From NCBI RefSeq assembly GCF_000200595.1, contig NC_014810.2, positions 1,250,311-1,314,310 on the forward strand: a stretch of DNA of 64,000 nt. Direction: 5' to 3'. This document shows positions 34,933 to 45,612 of this stretch, in pieces (within the stretch, counting starts at the first letter, position 1; each line of letters opens with the position of its first letter). This DNA comes from Helicobacter felis ATCC 49179 (GTDB taxonomy: Bacteria > Campylobacterota > Campylobacteria > Campylobacterales > Helicobacteraceae). Position numbers and translations under genes: made by a program. The notes under the pieces were generated by a model. That model ran no database searches, was not told the origin of the DNA, and worked only from the letters and a program-made list of their open reading frames with translations.

Positions 34933-35925
34933 TTACTTAACTTCCATGTGCACAGGCTTGGAAATATTGTTCTTGATTTCTTCCATCTTGGCATCGGCCT
35001 GACTTTTAGTGCCATAAGGTCCAATAAGGTAGCGTTTTTGGCCATTACTGAGGTCTTGGATTTGATGGGGGTATTTCATAAAAGCCTCCATAAATTTTAC
35101 ATTAGGAATCTTGCTAAACACACCCACTTGTAAATAAAAACCTTTAGGCACCGCATTTACAGGTTTGATTTCAGGTTTGCTTACCTTTTCAGGTTTTACA
35201 TGATCGATGGGCATCTCTTGCTTTTTGGAGGGTGGAGGGGGTGGAATTTTTGCTTCAGCCTTAGCGACTTTTGGAGCCTCTTTGGGGGCTGGGGGTGCTT
35301 TTTTGACCACCGGCTTTGCCTCAGTTTTATGAGGAGGCTTTACAGGGTGTTTCTCGGGAGTCTTGTGCGCAACTTTTTCGTGTTTCTCATGTTTTTCTTT
35401 TTCATGCTTGGTTTTTTCATGCGCATGGGAGACGCGTTTTTCATGGTTGGCAGTCTTAACCTCTTTGTGCTCTGTTCTTTTGGGTGCAGTTTTTGGATGC
35501 GTTTCTGCCTTTGGAGTAGGTGGGGCAGGTGGAGGGGTGGGTTTGTCTAAGGGACTAGCTGGGAGCATAACAGGGGTTTCGGGCATCTTTTGAGCTTGTT
35601 TGGCCTGAATGTCCTTGACAATTTGATCAAACTTGTCTTCTTCTTTTTTGGGAGATGAGTCCAAAGTGAGACTCTCAAAATTGCTTTGATTAAAAGTGTT
35701 AGGGTCTGCTTTTTGTAAGCCTAAATCATGAGTTAGAGGAGGGTTTTTAGAGGGCTCACGGGTGCTTTTGTAAAACACCACCAACACCACACCTAGGATA
35801 ATAAGACTTACAGCCCCGCCTAGCAAGATTTTTTTAAGTTTAGAACCTTTTTCGTGCTCTTCGATCGCTTCATCAAATTGTCTTTTATTGATATTGAAGT
35901 CTTGATTAGATTCTGAGTTGTCCAT
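34933..35925 (-). CDS. SPOR-domain membrane protein with Lys/His/Pro-rich linker
   Basis: 330 aa. Cytoplasmic N-terminus (about 1-32), one transmembrane segment (about 34-50: LLGGAVSLIILGVVLVVF), a long low-complexity periplasmic linker (about 60-255) rich in Lys, His, Glu, Pro and Ala, and a C-terminal SPOR domain (about 260-330, from GFYLQVGVFSKIPNVKF to KPVHMEV). SPOR domains bind denuded septal peptidoglycan, which points to a division-site or cell-wall role. The linker has many histidines (HEKEKHEKHEKVAHK) and might bind metal, an inference. AAAGGA precedes ATG 35925; 20 nt after the DUF1882 gene. Confidence 0.8.
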   Translation of the reverse strand: MDNSESNQDFNINKRQFDEAIEEHEKGSKLKKILLGGAVSLIILGVVLVVFYKSTREPSKNPPLTHDLGLQKADPNTFNQSNFESLTLDSSPKKEEDKFDQIVKDIQAKQAQKMPETPVMLPASPLDKPTPPPAPPTPKAETHPKTAPKRTEHKEVKTANHEKRVSHAHEKTKHEKEKHEKHEKVAHKTPEKHPVKPPHKTEAKPVVKKAPPAPKEAPKVAKAEAKIPPPPPSKKQEMPIDHVKPEKVSKPEIKPVNAVPKGFYLQVGVFSKIPNVKFMEAFMKYPHQIQDLSNGQKRYLIGPYGTKSQADAKMEEIKNNISKPVHMEVK

Positions 35926-35945
35926 AAATGTCCTTTAAAATACTA

Positions 35946-36488
35946 CTACATATGCCGCGCCCAGCTTGCCCCTCTTTCCTTCGCAAACACATCATAGGGT
36001 AATACCAAAATATTAAACTGAGGAGGGAGATCGCTACTAGGAAAAGTCCGCCATTCATTGGGCAAGCCTTGCGCAAGTTTCATGGAGAGAGTCTTAGCTA
36101 GGCGGTAACCCTCGCCAAGTTCGGTATGTCCCTTATGCACATAAAGATGTAAATGTCCGGGGGTGCTGGTTTCATAGGCGGTAAAATTCATAAAGCCTTC
36201 TTCTCTCAAGAGTAACTGCGCCTTGTGATAGAAACGATCGGGAGTGCGTCCATTGTAATCAAAAACAATATTTTCTACTTTATTATTAGGGAGGATTAAA
36301 TTATGGGCAAGAGTGATTTCCTTACGCCAATGCTTTTGAATGAGCATAGAGGTTAGAGTGGCATCGACTCGCTCAAATTTATCGTAATAACAACGGCCTA
36401 AGTAGGTAACGCGCTCTCCAAGACCAGATTGCTTGAGATAGTAATGACTTGTCTGCATTTTAATGAGCTGTAAATCCATCTCTACCAT
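35946..36488 (-). CDS. DUF1882-like conserved protein
   Basis: 180 aa, no signal peptide or membrane segment. It holds the place of H. pylori HP0184 directly after glyA, and the family (DUF1882) is restricted to Campylobacterota as far as I recall. The middle part ([23 protein letters not shown]) is well ordered with an aromatic-rich start ([11 protein letters not shown]). Function unknown. AAGGA precedes ATG 36488, 9 nt after glyA, so it is probably cotranscribed with lysS-glyA. Confidence 0.7.
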   Translation of the reverse strand: MVEMDLQLIKMQTSHYYLKQSGLGERVTYLGRCYYDKFERVDATLTSMLIQKHWRKEITLAHNLILPNNKVENIVFDYNGRTPDRFYHKAQLLLREEGFMNFTAYETSTPGHLHLYVHKGHTELGEGYRLAKTLSMKLAQGLPNEWRTFPSSDLPPQFNILVLPYDVFAKERGASWARHM

Positions 36489-36497
36489 GGGCTTCCT

Positions 36498-37742
36498 TTA
36501 AAAAATTGCTTGATTATAGACCTGAAACCCTTGTGTCAAGGCCTTAATTTCCTCTTTAATGGAGCTGTGATCTGCGTTGAGATTGTGCAAAACTTCGGCA
36601 ATCTTATCTGCAATAAAAGCAAACTCTGTTGTGCTCATGCCTCGACTTGTGAGTGCGGGTGATCCTAAGCGAATGCCGCTCGTGATAAAAGGGCTTCTTG
36701 TTTCTTGTGGCACAGTGTTTTTATTCACAATGATACCAACCCTTCCCAAAGCCTCTTCAGCCTCTTTTCCGCTAAAATCTTTAAAACGCATGAGTAATAA
36801 ATGGTTATCACTCCCGCCACTGACTAAGTCAAACCCATGTTTTAAAAGCCCCTCAACCAAAACTTGCGTGTTGGCTTTAACCTGTTGGGCGTAGGTCTTC
36901 CAAGTAGGTTTTAAGTTCTCTAAGAATCCCACTGCCTTAGCTGCAATCACATGCATCAAAGGCCCCCCTTGAGTGCCCGGAAAAAGGGCTTTGTCGATCT
37001 TCTTGGCCAATTCCTCATCATTGCTAAGAATCAAGCCCCCTCTAGGACCTCTGAGAGTTTTATGTGTGGTGCTACTGACTACATGGCAGTGAGGGAAGGG
37101 GTGGGGGTGTTCGCCTGCCACCACCAGCCCGGCAATGTGAGCCACATCGCCCATCAACAACGCGCCCACAGAGTCGGCAATTTCTCTAAAGCGCTTGAAA
37201 TCGATTTCTCTAGGGTAGGCTGAGAACCCACAAACTAATAATTTAGGGCGCACGATTTGGGCAATTTTAAGCACCTCTTCATAATCGATCCAGCCTTCTT
37301 GGTTCACTCCATAGTGAAAACCCTGAAAATGCTGTCCGGTAACACTCACCTTAGAGGCGTGGGTTAAATGCCCACCACTGCTAAGCTCCATACTCAAAAT
37401 CTTGTCATGGGGTTTTAGCAAAGCGTGGTAGATTGCCATATTGGCTTGACTGCCCGAATGGGGTTGCACATTGGCAAATTGGCAATTAAATAATGTCTTA
37501 GCCCGCTCAATGGCTAATTTTTCCACCTGATCTACTACTTCACAGCCCCCATAATAACGCTTAAAAGGATACCCCTCTGCATACTTATTGGTAAGCACGC
37601 TCCCCATCGCTTCCATCACACTCTCAAAAGTATAATTTTCACTAGCGATCATCTCCAAATGCTCGCTTTGGCGCGTTAACTCAGCCTCAATTAGATTAAA
37701 AATTTCTGGATCGCTCTGTTCCAAATGGAAAACTTTAGACAT
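36498..37742 (-). CDS. glyA: Serine hydroxymethyltransferase
   Basis: 414 aa. Converts serine and tetrahydrofolate to glycine and 5,10-methylene-THF with PLP. Signatures: [12 protein letters not shown] near residue 33, the substrate-site YYGGCEVVD, and the PLP lysine in [16 protein letters not shown] near residue 225. Full length. Its ATG at 37742 overlaps the lysS stop by 8 bp, so the two are coupled. Confidence 0.96.
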   Translation of the reverse strand: MSKVFHLEQSDPEIFNLIEAELTRQSEHLEMIASENYTFESVMEAMGSVLTNKYAEGYPFKRYYGGCEVVDQVEKLAIERAKTLFNCQFANVQPHSGSQANMAIYHALLKPHDKILSMELSSGGHLTHASKVSVTGQHFQGFHYGVNQEGWIDYEEVLKIAQIVRPKLLVCGFSAYPREIDFKRFREIADSVGALLMGDVAHIAGLVVAGEHPHPFPHCHVVSSTTHKTLRGPRGGLILSNDEELAKKIDKALFPGTQGGPLMHVIAAKAVGFLENLKPTWKTYAQQVKANTQVLVEGLLKHGFDLVSGGSDNHLLLMRFKDFSGKEAEEALGRVGIIVNKNTVPQETRSPFITSGIRLGSPALTSRGMSTTEFAFIADKIAEVLHNLNADHSSIKEEIKALTQGFQVYNQAIF

Positions 37743-39225
37743 GTTTGTCCTTATTTTCAGGTTTCATTGCAGGGAATAAAATTACATCTTTGATAGTTTT
37801 AGAATTGGTGAGCAACATCACCAAGCGATCAATGCCAATCCCTTCCCCGGCTGTAGGAGGCATGCCATGCCCTAGGGCCCACACATAGTCGCTATCCATA
37901 AATTGCGCCTCTTCATCCCCGCTCTCTTTTGCTCTCACCTGTTCTTCAAAGCGTTGGTATTGATCTAGGGGATCGTTGAGTTCGCTAAACCCATTGGCGA
38001 TCTCTTTACCCGCGATGAAGAGCTCGAAGCGATCGGCAATGTTAGGGTCTGTGTCGTTACGGCGCGCTAGAGGACTGATTTCAATGGGATATTCCGTAAT
38101 AAAAGTAGGATTGATCAGCTTAGATTCCACGCACAAATCAAAGGCTTCAGCGAGCAATTTGCCATGTGTGATTAAACCTTCCAGCTTAACCCCCTGCTTT
38201 TCCAAGAAAGCTTGCAAAAGCGCACTATTCTCTACTATGCTATTTTCTAACCCTCCAATCTCTATAAGAGCCTGTTTAAAACCTAGCACTCTTATCGCGC
38301 TAAAATCGATGGTGTGCTCTTGGTAAGTGATCTGTGTGGGTAAATTTAACGCTTGTAATAATTCTTCAAAGAGCTCTTTGGTGAGCGCGATTAGGTCTTC
38401 ATAGGTTTTATACGCCCAATAAAATTCCAGCATGGTAAATTCGGGGTTGTGGGAGTGATCCATGCCCTCATTTCTAAAATTGCGGTTGATCTCAAACACC
38501 GCTTCAAACCCCCCAACTACAAGGCGTTTTAGATACAATTCAGGGGCAATGCGCAAATAACGCTCCACCTCTAGGGCGTTGTGGTAGGTGATAAAGGGGC
38601 GCGCGTTGGCTCCTCCGGCAATGGGGTGCATCATCGGGGTTTCCACCTCTAAAAAGCCCTTTTGCTCAAAAAAACGGCGGATGATCGCCACAATTTGGCT
38701 ACGAGTTTTAAAAACCTCTTTAACTTCCGGGTTGGCGATCAAGTCCACATAGCGTTGGCGGTAGCGCAATTCAATATCGCTTAATCCATGAAACTTTTCA
38801 GGCAAAGGTACGATGGCTTTAGTGAGTATTTTATAAGAAGTGGCGTGTAGACTAAGCTCATTGGTCTTAGTAACAAAGGGATAACCCTCCACATTCACAA
38901 TGTCGCCCACTTCTACACATTTTTTAAAGCTATCAAAGGCCTCTTTACCCAAGTCATTTTGAGACAAATACACCTGCACGAGCGCACTTTGATCTTCTAT
39001 TTTTAGAAAACAAGCCTTGCCCATCAAACGGATAAAGCGCACCCGTCCCACTAAAGCATGGGAGCTAGCGGGGTCTTTTTGCCCCTCTGTGAGGGTTTTA
39101 AAAGCTTCTAAAAACTGCGCATTGCTTAGAGTGCGTTGGACTTGGTTGTTATAAGGGTTCTGCGCCAATGAGCGTAGAAGATCACCCTTTTGGATGCGTT
39201 GCTGGATATAAGGATTACTAAACAT
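37735..39225 (-). CDS. lysS: Lysyl-tRNA synthetase (class II)
   Basis: 496 aa. N-terminal OB-fold anticodon domain (about 55-150), then the class II core: motif 2 [20 protein letters not shown] near residue 255 and motif 3 [14 protein letters not shown] near the end. Charges tRNA-Lys in the cytosol. A single complete copy with no frame damage. It follows cvpA by 8 nt and is followed by glyA. Confidence 0.96.
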   Translation of the reverse strand: MFSNPYIQQRIQKGDLLRSLAQNPYNNQVQRTLSNAQFLEAFKTLTEGQKDPASSHALVGRVRFIRLMGKACFLKIEDQSALVQVYLSQNDLGKEAFDSFKKCVEVGDIVNVEGYPFVTKTNELSLHATSYKILTKAIVPLPEKFHGLSDIELRYRQRYVDLIANPEVKEVFKTRSQIVAIIRRFFEQKGFLEVETPMMHPIAGGANARPFITYHNALEVERYLRIAPELYLKRLVVGGFEAVFEINRNFRNEGMDHSHNPEFTMLEFYWAYKTYEDLIALTKELFEELLQALNLPTQITYQEHTIDFSAIRVLGFKQALIEIGGLENSIVENSALLQAFLEKQGVKLEGLITHGKLLAEAFDLCVESKLINPTFITEYPIEISPLARRNDTDPNIADRFELFIAGKEIANGFSELNDPLDQYQRFEEQVRAKESGDEEAQFMDSDYVWALGHGMPPTAGEGIGIDRLVMLLTNSKTIKDVILFPAMKPENKDKHV

Positions 39226-39233
39226 GAAAACTC

Positions 39234-39791
39234 TTAGTTAGATGGAAATGCGTCTTGACTCTTTTGTTTGACTTCATTGGCTTTATTCTGAATGGTTTCC
39301 CCTAGTTTTTGCACTTCAGGTCGGCGCATCACATAGGAGGCCACCTCTTGCATGGTGGGGTAAAACTGGCTGTGGGCGCGCAGATAGGTATCCAAAGGTT
39401 TCATAAAGCTAAAATGAGAAACCCCATAGAGCAAGAAAGCGAATACAAGATATATCTTTGCGCAGGCAAAGAAAAACCCCAAAACCCTATCAATAGCTCC
39501 CAAGTTACTCAGCCCAACCGCCTTGCTCACGATCACCCCTCCAATCAAAAAGGCGATCCAAACACCGGCTAAGACAATCGTAAAGCCGATAAGACTTTCT
39601 ATAGATGTGTTATGAAAATTATGCACATGGGTAGAGAACAACACGCCTGCATCGTTAGCAAACCTAGAACCCAACCACACCCCACACACAATTCCTAGAA
39701 TGCCTGCAATTTCATCGATCAGGCCATTATAAAAACCACGAATACCTGCAATAAGAACAATAGCAACTAAAGCCACATCAATATAATCCAT
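39234..39791 (-). CDS. cvpA: CvpA family membrane protein
   Basis: 185 aa with four hydrophobic segments (about 1-20, 25-45, 62-88, 100-125), the CvpA/colicin V production family, and a hydrophilic tail ([10 protein letters not shown]). Position matches HP0181. In other bacteria CvpA affects envelope homeostasis; its mechanism is not settled. ATG 39791 is chosen, with GGAA upstream; a TTG at 39803 is possible. Confidence 0.85.
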   Translation of the reverse strand: MDYIDVALVAIVLIAGIRGFYNGLIDEIAGILGIVCGVWLGSRFANDAGVLFSTHVHNFHNTSIESLIGFTIVLAGVWIAFLIGGVIVSKAVGLSNLGAIDRVLGFFFACAKIYLVFAFLLYGVSHFSFMKPLDTYLRAHSQFYPTMQEVASYVMRRPEVQKLGETIQNKANEVKQKSQDAFPSN

Positions 39792-39809
39792 CACGCATTC
39801 CAAGTGAAT

Positions 39810-39837
39810 TTAAGACAATCTATCCTAGAATTATAAA
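39810..39837. promoter_or_regulatory. Overlapping divergent promoters of cvpA-lysS-glyA and lnt
   Basis: Plus strand: TTAAGA (39810-39815), 16 bp, TATAAA (39832-39837), leading to lnt at 39878. Minus strand: TATAAT at 39835-39830, leading to cvpA at 39791. The two -10 boxes overlap, so the polymerases would compete. Confidence 0.45.
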
Positions 39838-39877
39838 CTCTGTAAGCTTAATTTTACATCCAGTCTAAGGAGTTCTG

Positions 39878-41191
39878 TTGCCTTCACTAGGGCTTAAACA
39901 TCATACATGGGATTGGCTAGTATTCCGTGTGCACTGGGGGCTAGCCCTAATTTTTCTAACTCCACTCTACATAGGCTCACTTCTTACAAAGCATCCCTTA
40001 TTGCTTGTAGCCACAGAGAGTTTGTTAGCCCCTCTAAGCGTATTGGTTTATTTGTGCGTAGAGAAACGCAGGGCTTTTGGGTTTGGATTTTTAGTAGGCC
40101 TAGGGATGTTTTATTGGTCTGCTCTGAGTTTTCGCTACAGCGATTATAGCTTTCTTGTTCCCTTAATGATCGCCCTTGTCGCTCTTTGTTATGGCGGAGT
40201 GTTTTACCTGCTTTGTTGGCGTTCTTCTCCTATTTATCGCGTGCTTAGTCTTTGGCTAGCTAGCTATATCCACCCCTTTGGCTTTGACTGGTTTGTGCCT
40301 GAGTCTCTTTTTGCCTACTCTGTATTCAAAGTGGATAAACTCAGCTTTTTATGCATTCTTAGCGCTATCGCTCTTTTAAAACCCCAACCAGAAGGGGAGC
40401 GGCTTTTATTCTTAAAATCTCACACACATTTCTATACCAAGTTCCTAGCCTCTTTTCTGCTGGCCTTGAGTATAGATTGGCAACCCCAAGCCATCCCCCC
40501 TATTTTGCCCCCTATGCAGGTGGTAACTACCCACACCGCCCAAGATGTCAAATGGCAACAAACCCATTTAGACACCATCGTAGCACAAAATTTCCAAACG
40601 ATCCAAAAAGCCATCGTGGCACACAAAAGTATCGTTATTTTGCCTGAAACCGCCTTTCCCTTTGTGCTTAATACAAGTGAGGTGCTTTCTGATTTGCTTG
40701 CTTTGAGCGAAAAAATAACTATCATCACCGGCGGACTCTATAAGAAGGGTCATATCATCTACAACTCCACTTATGTGTTTCACAACAACACCTATCAATA
40801 CGCCCACAAGGTGATTTTAGCCCCCTTTGGAGAAACCATGCCTCTCCCCAAATTCTTAGCTAATTATCTTGACTCGGTTTTCTTTGGTCCTAATGCTTTC
40901 AAATTGGGAAGCGGGGAAGTCTTTAAAAATTTTGACATCGCGGGCTTCAAATTTAGGCCCTTAGTTTGTTACGAAGGCACTTCCATGCAGGCATACCCAC
41001 ACAGCCCGCAAACTTTCATTGTCATTAGCAATAATGGTTGGTTTGTGCCCAGTATTGAACCCTTTTTGCAAAGAATGCTTTTAAAATATTATGCGCGGCG
41101 TTTTCAAAAAATCATTATCCACAGCACCAATCTTTCTCCCTCCTATATCTTAATGCCTACTCTCCTAGGCGATCAAAACAAGGATTTTTAA
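39878..41191 (+). CDS. lnt: Apolipoprotein N-acyltransferase
   Basis: 437 aa. Adds the third acyl chain to lipoproteins in the inner membrane. About five to six hydrophobic segments (about 15-190), then a nitrilase-type periplasmic domain with the catalytic triad recognisable: Glu in LPETAFPF, Lys in KVILAPFGETMPLP and Cys in VCYEGTS. A TTG start at 39878 is supported by AAGGAG 5 nt upstream. The stop overlaps the next ATG (TAATG). Somewhat shorter than the E. coli enzyme, as usual in Helicobacter. Synteny HP0180. Confidence 0.9.
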   Translation: MPSLGLKHHTWDWLVFRVHWGLALIFLTPLYIGSLLTKHPLLLVATESLLAPLSVLVYLCVEKRRAFGFGFLVGLGMFYWSALSFRYSDYSFLVPLMIALVALCYGGVFYLLCWRSSPIYRVLSLWLASYIHPFGFDWFVPESLFAYSVFKVDKLSFLCILSAIALLKPQPEGERLLFLKSHTHFYTKFLASFLLALSIDWQPQAIPPILPPMQVVTTHTAQDVKWQQTHLDTIVAQNFQTIQKAIVAHKSIVILPETAFPFVLNTSEVLSDLLALSEKITIITGGLYKKGHIIYNSTYVFHNNTYQYAHKVILAPFGETMPLPKFLANYLDSVFFGPNAFKLGSGEVFKNFDIAGFKFRPLVCYEGTSMQAYPHSPQTFIVISNNGWFVPSIEPFLQRMLLKYYARRFQKIIIHSTNLSPSYILMPTLLGDQNKDF

Positions 41192-41829
41192 TGTTAGAAG
41201 CCACGCATTTAGGCCATCGTTTTGAGCACTGGCTCTATCAAGACATCCATTTGCAAGCAAAAGCGGGCGAATCCATCGCATTATTGGGAGTGAGTGGGAG
41301 TGGAAAATCCAGTCTTTTAAACCATCTCTCAACCATGTTGCCACCCTTAGAGGGGCATGTGCGCTTATTAGAGCACCCCAATATCTACGCCTTGCCTCTT
41401 AAAACTCTCCTAGATATTCGCCGCCACCATGTAGGAATTATTTTCCAAGCACATTATCTCTTTAAGGGTTTCAACGCCCTAGAAAATCTTCAAGTGGCTT
41501 CAATTTTGAGCCAACAACCTATTCAAAAGGAGCTATTAGAAACATTGGGCATAGCCCATGTGCTCTCTCAAAGCGTGGGGGAACTCAGTGGAGGGCAACA
41601 ACAACGCCTCTCTATCGCGCGTATTCTCACCAAGAAACCCAAGATTATCTTTGCTGATGAGCCTACAGGAAACTTAGACAGCACTACAGCTTTAGGAGTT
41701 ATGGAGGCGATGCAAAACTATATCCACACCCAACAAGGCGCGTTGATCCTAGCCACTCATGATGAGAAAATGGCGCGCCATTGCACGCGCACCTATCTTT
41801 TAGAAAACCAACGCTTACGCCTAGTGTAG
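41191..41829 (+). CDS. LolD-like ABC transporter ATPase
   Basis: 212 aa ATP-binding subunit: Walker A GVSGSGKSS, signature LSGGQQQRLSIAR, Walker B IIFADEPTGNLDS, switch His in LATHDEKMARH. The LolD/MacB-type sequence and coupling to lnt (1-bp overlap) suggest lipoprotein release from the inner membrane, or an FtsE-like role; the permease (LolC/E) is not adjacent. The gene's end overlaps the convergent Hof gene by 9 bp. Confidence 0.85.
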   Translation: MLEATHLGHRFEHWLYQDIHLQAKAGESIALLGVSGSGKSSLLNHLSTMLPPLEGHVRLLEHPNIYALPLKTLLDIRRHHVGIIFQAHYLFKGFNALENLQVASILSQQPIQKELLETLGIAHVLSQSVGELSGGQQQRLSIARILTKKPKIIFADEPTGNLDSTTALGVMEAMQNYIHTQQGALILATHDEKMARHCTRTYLLENQRLRLV

Positions 41830-43161
41830 TTTAAAATCATAGCTTAAGGATGTCATCATATAGCTACGATCTTGAGTGGAGGGGGCAAATTTTTGATTAG
41901 GCGCGTCAAAATAAGCCACCTTATAACCCCTGTGCATAGAAATTTGATAGCCATTGATACGCAACATCAAATGTAGATGCTTCCAATCGTATTTGCAAGT
42001 GAGGCCCAAACTTTGCGCATACGCCCTAGGACCTGTGGTGATCTTGCCCAAGAGAAACCAAGAAAAGTTTTTAAACTTGCCCCCTATGAGAGCGTGGGCA
42101 GTGAGGGCGTTAGCATCATAGAGGTTAGTGTAAGCATCTTCATAGGGGGTGTCATCCGTGGTGTCAAAAGACACGGGTGATCCATTCCATCCAAGTTGCG
42201 CATTAGCATTACCAAAATTCTTATAAACACCCCAACCAAAGTAATAATCATGGATGTAAAAGCGTTGGCGCACCAATAGAGTTGCGGTATTTTTGCCCAC
42301 TAAATTACCCCGATAGTAGGTTTTTGCTAGAGTGGCACTATAAATGGGAAACCACGCAAAGACATCTGTTTGTATTTTCCATTTTCCCGGAGTAAAGATC
42401 GCATTAGCCTGCAGACCGGGCGCGTTGAAATTTTTGGGATAAAACCATAAAAATGGCATGACAGTAAAGTGCTTGGAGTTCCAAGCTAGACTGAGAGCAT
42501 GCATGCCATAATTAGTGCGTCTGCCATCAGGAAACTCATAGCTCACAGGCGCATAAAAATCCCGAATGAATTGGATATTAGCCAACCCACGCCCATAAGT
42601 GCTAAACCACACAAGCTTAAGATGTTTGAATTGGACAAACGCTTCAAATCCCTGATTAAAGCCTCTTAGAAATAGAGCCTCTTTGCTCACATAACGCCCT
42701 AGCTTGATACCAAAAATATCTTTATAGCTATAATCCAAATAGGCGTTATAAAGAATGTAGTTTTTGGCATGCACGCTATCCTCATAGCGCGAGTGTCTCC
42801 AAGGAGCGTTCATCAAATACCCCTCCCAACGCCCCATATAATACCAGTTAGCCGGTTGAAATTCTGAATTGTCCCCACTCTGATCGACAAGTGTCTTTGT
42901 CGAGTCGTAAGCCAAGCCACCTAACTCGCCCCCAATGCCTACTTTCAAGCGTTGGGTGTCTATGGACTTGGGCAACAAATCCATATCTATTTGCAATGCA
43001 CCAATAGCTGTAACATAACTGCCCGTGGGGTAGAGTCCCTTAGCAGAATTGATGGGGGAATTATTAAAACCTATGCGTGAAAAGGATCCCATCTGCCCAC
43101 TTACCTGATAATCTAAGGCGTAGAGGAACAGAGGGACAAAAAGCAAAAAAGACTCAGGCAA
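41821..43161 (-). CDS. Hof-family outer membrane protein (porin-like), start uncertain
   Basis: 446 aa, rich in aromatic beta-strand-like segments and ending in a typical outer-membrane C-terminus (SLSYDFKLH). The N-terminal mature-like region (YQVSGQMGSFSRIGFNNS, KGLYPTGSYVT) matches the Helicobacter outer membrane Hof family as remembered. The only in-frame start is TTG 43161, just after a stop. It gives a very short signal (SFLLFVPLFLYA) with no basic residue, and no good ribosome site is seen. Either a non-canonical signal or a 5' frameshift; an ATG in another frame lies about 22 nt upstream. It stands alone between rplQ and the ABC gene. Confidence 0.75.
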   Translation of the reverse strand: MPESFLLFVPLFLYALDYQVSGQMGSFSRIGFNNSPINSAKGLYPTGSYVTAIGALQIDMDLLPKSIDTQRLKVGIGGELGGLAYDSTKTLVDQSGDNSEFQPANWYYMGRWEGYLMNAPWRHSRYEDSVHAKNYILYNAYLDYSYKDIFGIKLGRYVSKEALFLRGFNQGFEAFVQFKHLKLVWFSTYGRGLANIQFIRDFYAPVSYEFPDGRRTNYGMHALSLAWNSKHFTVMPFLWFYPKNFNAPGLQANAIFTPGKWKIQTDVFAWFPIYSATLAKTYYRGNLVGKNTATLLVRQRFYIHDYYFGWGVYKNFGNANAQLGWNGSPVSFDTTDDTPYEDAYTNLYDANALTAHALIGGKFKNFSWFLLGKITTGPRAYAQSLGLTCKYDWKHLHLMLRINGYQISMHRGYKVAYFDAPNQKFAPSTQDRSYMMTSLSYDFKLH

Positions 43162-43202
43162 GGTTCAAACTCGTAAGAGGCATCGCCCCTAAAGTTTGCT
43201 TG

Positions 43203-43553
43203 TTAAACAAAAGCAATAGAAGCTAAGATGGAAGCATCACCCCTTCTAATAGCTGTTCTGTGGATACTGGTATAACCCCCATTGCGGGTGGCGTATTTGG
43301 GGGCCAGCTCGGTTACTAGCTTATGAGTGGCGTGTTTGTCTTGTAGATAAGAAAACACATAGCGATGCGCGTTAAAATCGCCCTTTCTAGCTATGCTTAC
43401 GAGCTTTTCAATATAAGATTGCAATTCCTTTGCTTTGAAAACCCCTGTTTCAATTTTCTCATGTGTGATTAAAGAAATGGCAAGATTTTTGAGCAAGGCC
43501 TTTCGATGCGCGCTGGTGCGGCCCAATTTTCTAAAACGATTCTGGTGTCGCAT
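43203..43553 (-). CDS. rplQ: 50S ribosomal protein L17
   Basis: 116 aa, near the peptide exit tunnel of the large subunit. N-terminal [18 protein letters not shown] is diagnostic. Last gene of the alpha operon; its ATG overlaps the rpoA stop (TAATG). The 41-bp gap after it shows no terminator before the Hof gene on the same strand. Confidence 0.96.
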   Translation of the reverse strand: MRHQNRFRKLGRTSAHRKALLKNLAISLITHEKIETGVFKAKELQSYIEKLVSIARKGDFNAHRYVFSYLQDKHATHKLVTELAPKYATRNGGYTSIHRTAIRRGDASILASIAFV

Positions 43554-44563
43554 TAACTCTCCTGATTTTTGATTTTATCTAACTTGGTCTCTAAAGATGC
43601 CCTGAACTCTGCTGAAATTTCAGAACCTACAGGATAACCCAATCCCTCTAATTTTTCAGCAATTTCATCATAAGACTTCTTGCCAAGATTTTTAATATTT
43701 TTGAGCTCGTAAGCGTCCATAAGCACTAACTCGCCCACATACTTAAGCCCGATTTTATCCAAGCAATTAAAGCATCTCGCGCTCAAATTCAGCCCCTCAA
43801 TTTCCATCAAGAGGTCTCTCTCCAAGCCCTCTTCTAAATGGGCATTGCCTTTGTAATCGGCAATATTTGTGTTAAAGATGTGCATTTGGGCGTTCATGGT
43901 TCTAATTGCCTCTTGGAAGGCGCGTTGAGGGTCTACTTGCCCATCGCTCTCAATCTCAAAAATGAGTTTCTCGAAATTGGGATTGCCATCCACGAGCATG
44001 TTTTCAATGTTATAAACCACTTTTTTAATAGGTGTAAAATAGGCATCTAGGGGGATATAATCGCTAGAAATGTAGCCTCGAATGCTCTCGGAAGGCACAT
44101 ATCCCATGCCCTTTTGCACAATAAGAGAAAACTCTAAATGCGCATCTTCATTGATTGTGGCTAGATAGGCATCATGGTTGACCACGCTAATTTCTTCGTT
44201 TTCTAAATCTTTACCGCTTAATTTGGCTGGGCCTTTGAAAGTATAATGCACCACCACTTGATCGTTCTGGGCGCTGTCTAAATGCTTGCCAACCAAGCGG
44301 ATATTCTTCAAATTGGCGATAAACAAAGCCATATCCTCAGAAATCCCGCGCAACGAGTCAAACTCGTGGTTAACCCCTTCAACTTTGATCCCAATGGGTG
44401 CATAGCCTACAGAACTTAAGAGCAAGAATCGTCTTAGAGGGTGGGCTAGTGTGATAGCATAACCCGCTTCAAAGGCAGAGACACACACTTTGATGTGTCT
44501 ATCGCTAATCTTCTCCACACTGATATCCATAGGTGCTTGTGGAGCTACTTTAATCACTTTCAT
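43553..44563 (-). CDS. rpoA: RNA polymerase alpha subunit
   Basis: 336 aa. N-terminal domain (about 1-225) for dimerisation and assembly with beta/beta' ([18 protein letters not shown] near residue 30). C-terminal domain (about 250-325) with helix-hairpin-helix ([19 protein letters not shown]) that contacts UP elements and activators. 11 nt after rpsD, coupled to rplQ. Complete. Confidence 0.96.
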   Translation of the reverse strand: MKVIKVAPQAPMDISVEKISDRHIKVCVSAFEAGYAITLAHPLRRFLLLSSVGYAPIGIKVEGVNHEFDSLRGISEDMALFIANLKNIRLVGKHLDSAQNDQVVVHYTFKGPAKLSGKDLENEEISVVNHDAYLATINEDAHLEFSLIVQKGMGYVPSESIRGYISSDYIPLDAYFTPIKKVVYNIENMLVDGNPNFEKLIFEIESDGQVDPQRAFQEAIRTMNAQMHIFNTNIADYKGNAHLEEGLERDLLMEIEGLNLSARCFNCLDKIGLKYVGELVLMDAYELKNIKNLGKKSYDEIAEKLEGLGYPVGSEISAEFRASLETKLDKIKNQES

Positions 44564-44574
44564 GCAATCCCCTA

Positions 44575-45201
44575 TTATTTAGAATAGAGCTCAACAATCA
44601 ATCTCTCTTCAAGAGGCAAGCTCACTTCATCTCTTTCAGGATAACGGGTGAAAATGCCAAACTTTTTATCCTTGTCCACATCAATCCAAGGCACGATCCC
44701 CACTTGATTGGTGAGTTCCACTGCGCGCGTGATTTGAGGGTTTTCCTTGCTTTTTTCTTTGATTTCGATCTTTTGCCCACTCTTAATAAAGGCGGAAGGA
44801 ATATCCATGCGCTTACCATCCACCAAAATATGTCCATGTGTTACGAGCTGGCGCGCAAAACTACGCGTTGTTGCAAAACCCATGCGATAAACCACATTGT
44901 CTAAGCGGCGCTCTAACAAGCGGACTAAATTTTCCCCCGTATTGCCCTCCATACGATTGGCTTCTCTAAAAATCGAGCGGAACTGCTTTTCCGAAATGCC
45001 ATACATCGCTTTAGCTTTTTGCTTTTCGCGTAATTGCAAGCCATAGTCTGAAATCTTGCCGCGTCTTTGCCCGTGTTGTCCGGGACCATAGGCGCGTTTA
45101 TCCAACGCGCTCTTGCCGCTCAAACGGCGTTCACCCTTAAGAAATAAAGAAATCCCAAAACGGCGTTCTAATTTCTCAACTGCACCTCTATATCTTGCCA
45201 T
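44575..45201 (-). CDS. rpsD: 30S ribosomal protein S4
   Basis: 208 aa, primary 16S rRNA binder and potential translational autoregulator of the alpha operon. Recognised by the N-terminal [16 protein letters not shown] and the S4 RNA-binding domain ([20 protein letters not shown]) at about 95-160. No zinc-type Cys cluster at the N-terminus, i.e. the C-minus form. Confidence 0.96.
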   Translation of the reverse strand: MARYRGAVEKLERRFGISLFLKGERRLSGKSALDKRAYGPGQHGQRRGKISDYGLQLREKQKAKAMYGISEKQFRSIFREANRMEGNTGENLVRLLERRLDNVVYRMGFATTRSFARQLVTHGHILVDGKRMDIPSAFIKSGQKIEIKEKSKENPQITRAVELTNQVGIVPWIDVDKDKKFGIFTRYPERDEVSLPLEERLIVELYSK

Positions 45202-45210
45202 ATACTCTCC

Positions 45211-45603
45211 TTACACTCTTCTTCTTTTGGGAGGACGGCAACCATTATGAGGTAGGGGTGTGATGTCTTTGATCCAAAGCACCTTAATGCCCTCAATGCT
45301 TCCTACACTCTTAATGGCTGTCTCGCGCCCACTTCCGGGCCCCTGCACTTTAATGCCCACTTCTTTAATGCCATGTTCTTTAGCTTTGCTCATCGCGCTC
45401 TCTACAGCTTGCTGGGCAGCGTAGGGAGTGGATTTTTTAGACCCTCTAAAGCCCAAGCCTCCAGCAGTCGCCCAACAAATAGCATTACCCATCTCGTCTG
45501 TAACGGTGATATTGGTATTGTTGAAAGAGGCGGCAATATAGACAATACCTCGCGCGATATTTTTCTTAACAATTTTCTTTTTAATGCCGGTTCTCTTGGC
45601 CAT
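45211..45603 (-). CDS. rpsK: 30S ribosomal protein S11
   Basis: 130 aa, platform protein at the mRNA exit region. Signature [13 protein letters not shown] and the C-terminal [15 protein letters not shown]. 9 nt downstream of rpsM and 9 nt upstream of rpsD in the alpha operon. Confidence 0.96.
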   Translation of the reverse strand: MAKRTGIKKKIVKKNIARGIVYIAASFNNTNITVTDEMGNAICWATAGGLGFRGSKKSTPYAAQQAVESAMSKAKEHGIKEVGIKVQGPGSGRETAIKSVGSIEGIKVLWIKDITPLPHNGCRPPKRRRV

Positions 45604-45612
45604 GCGCTCTCC

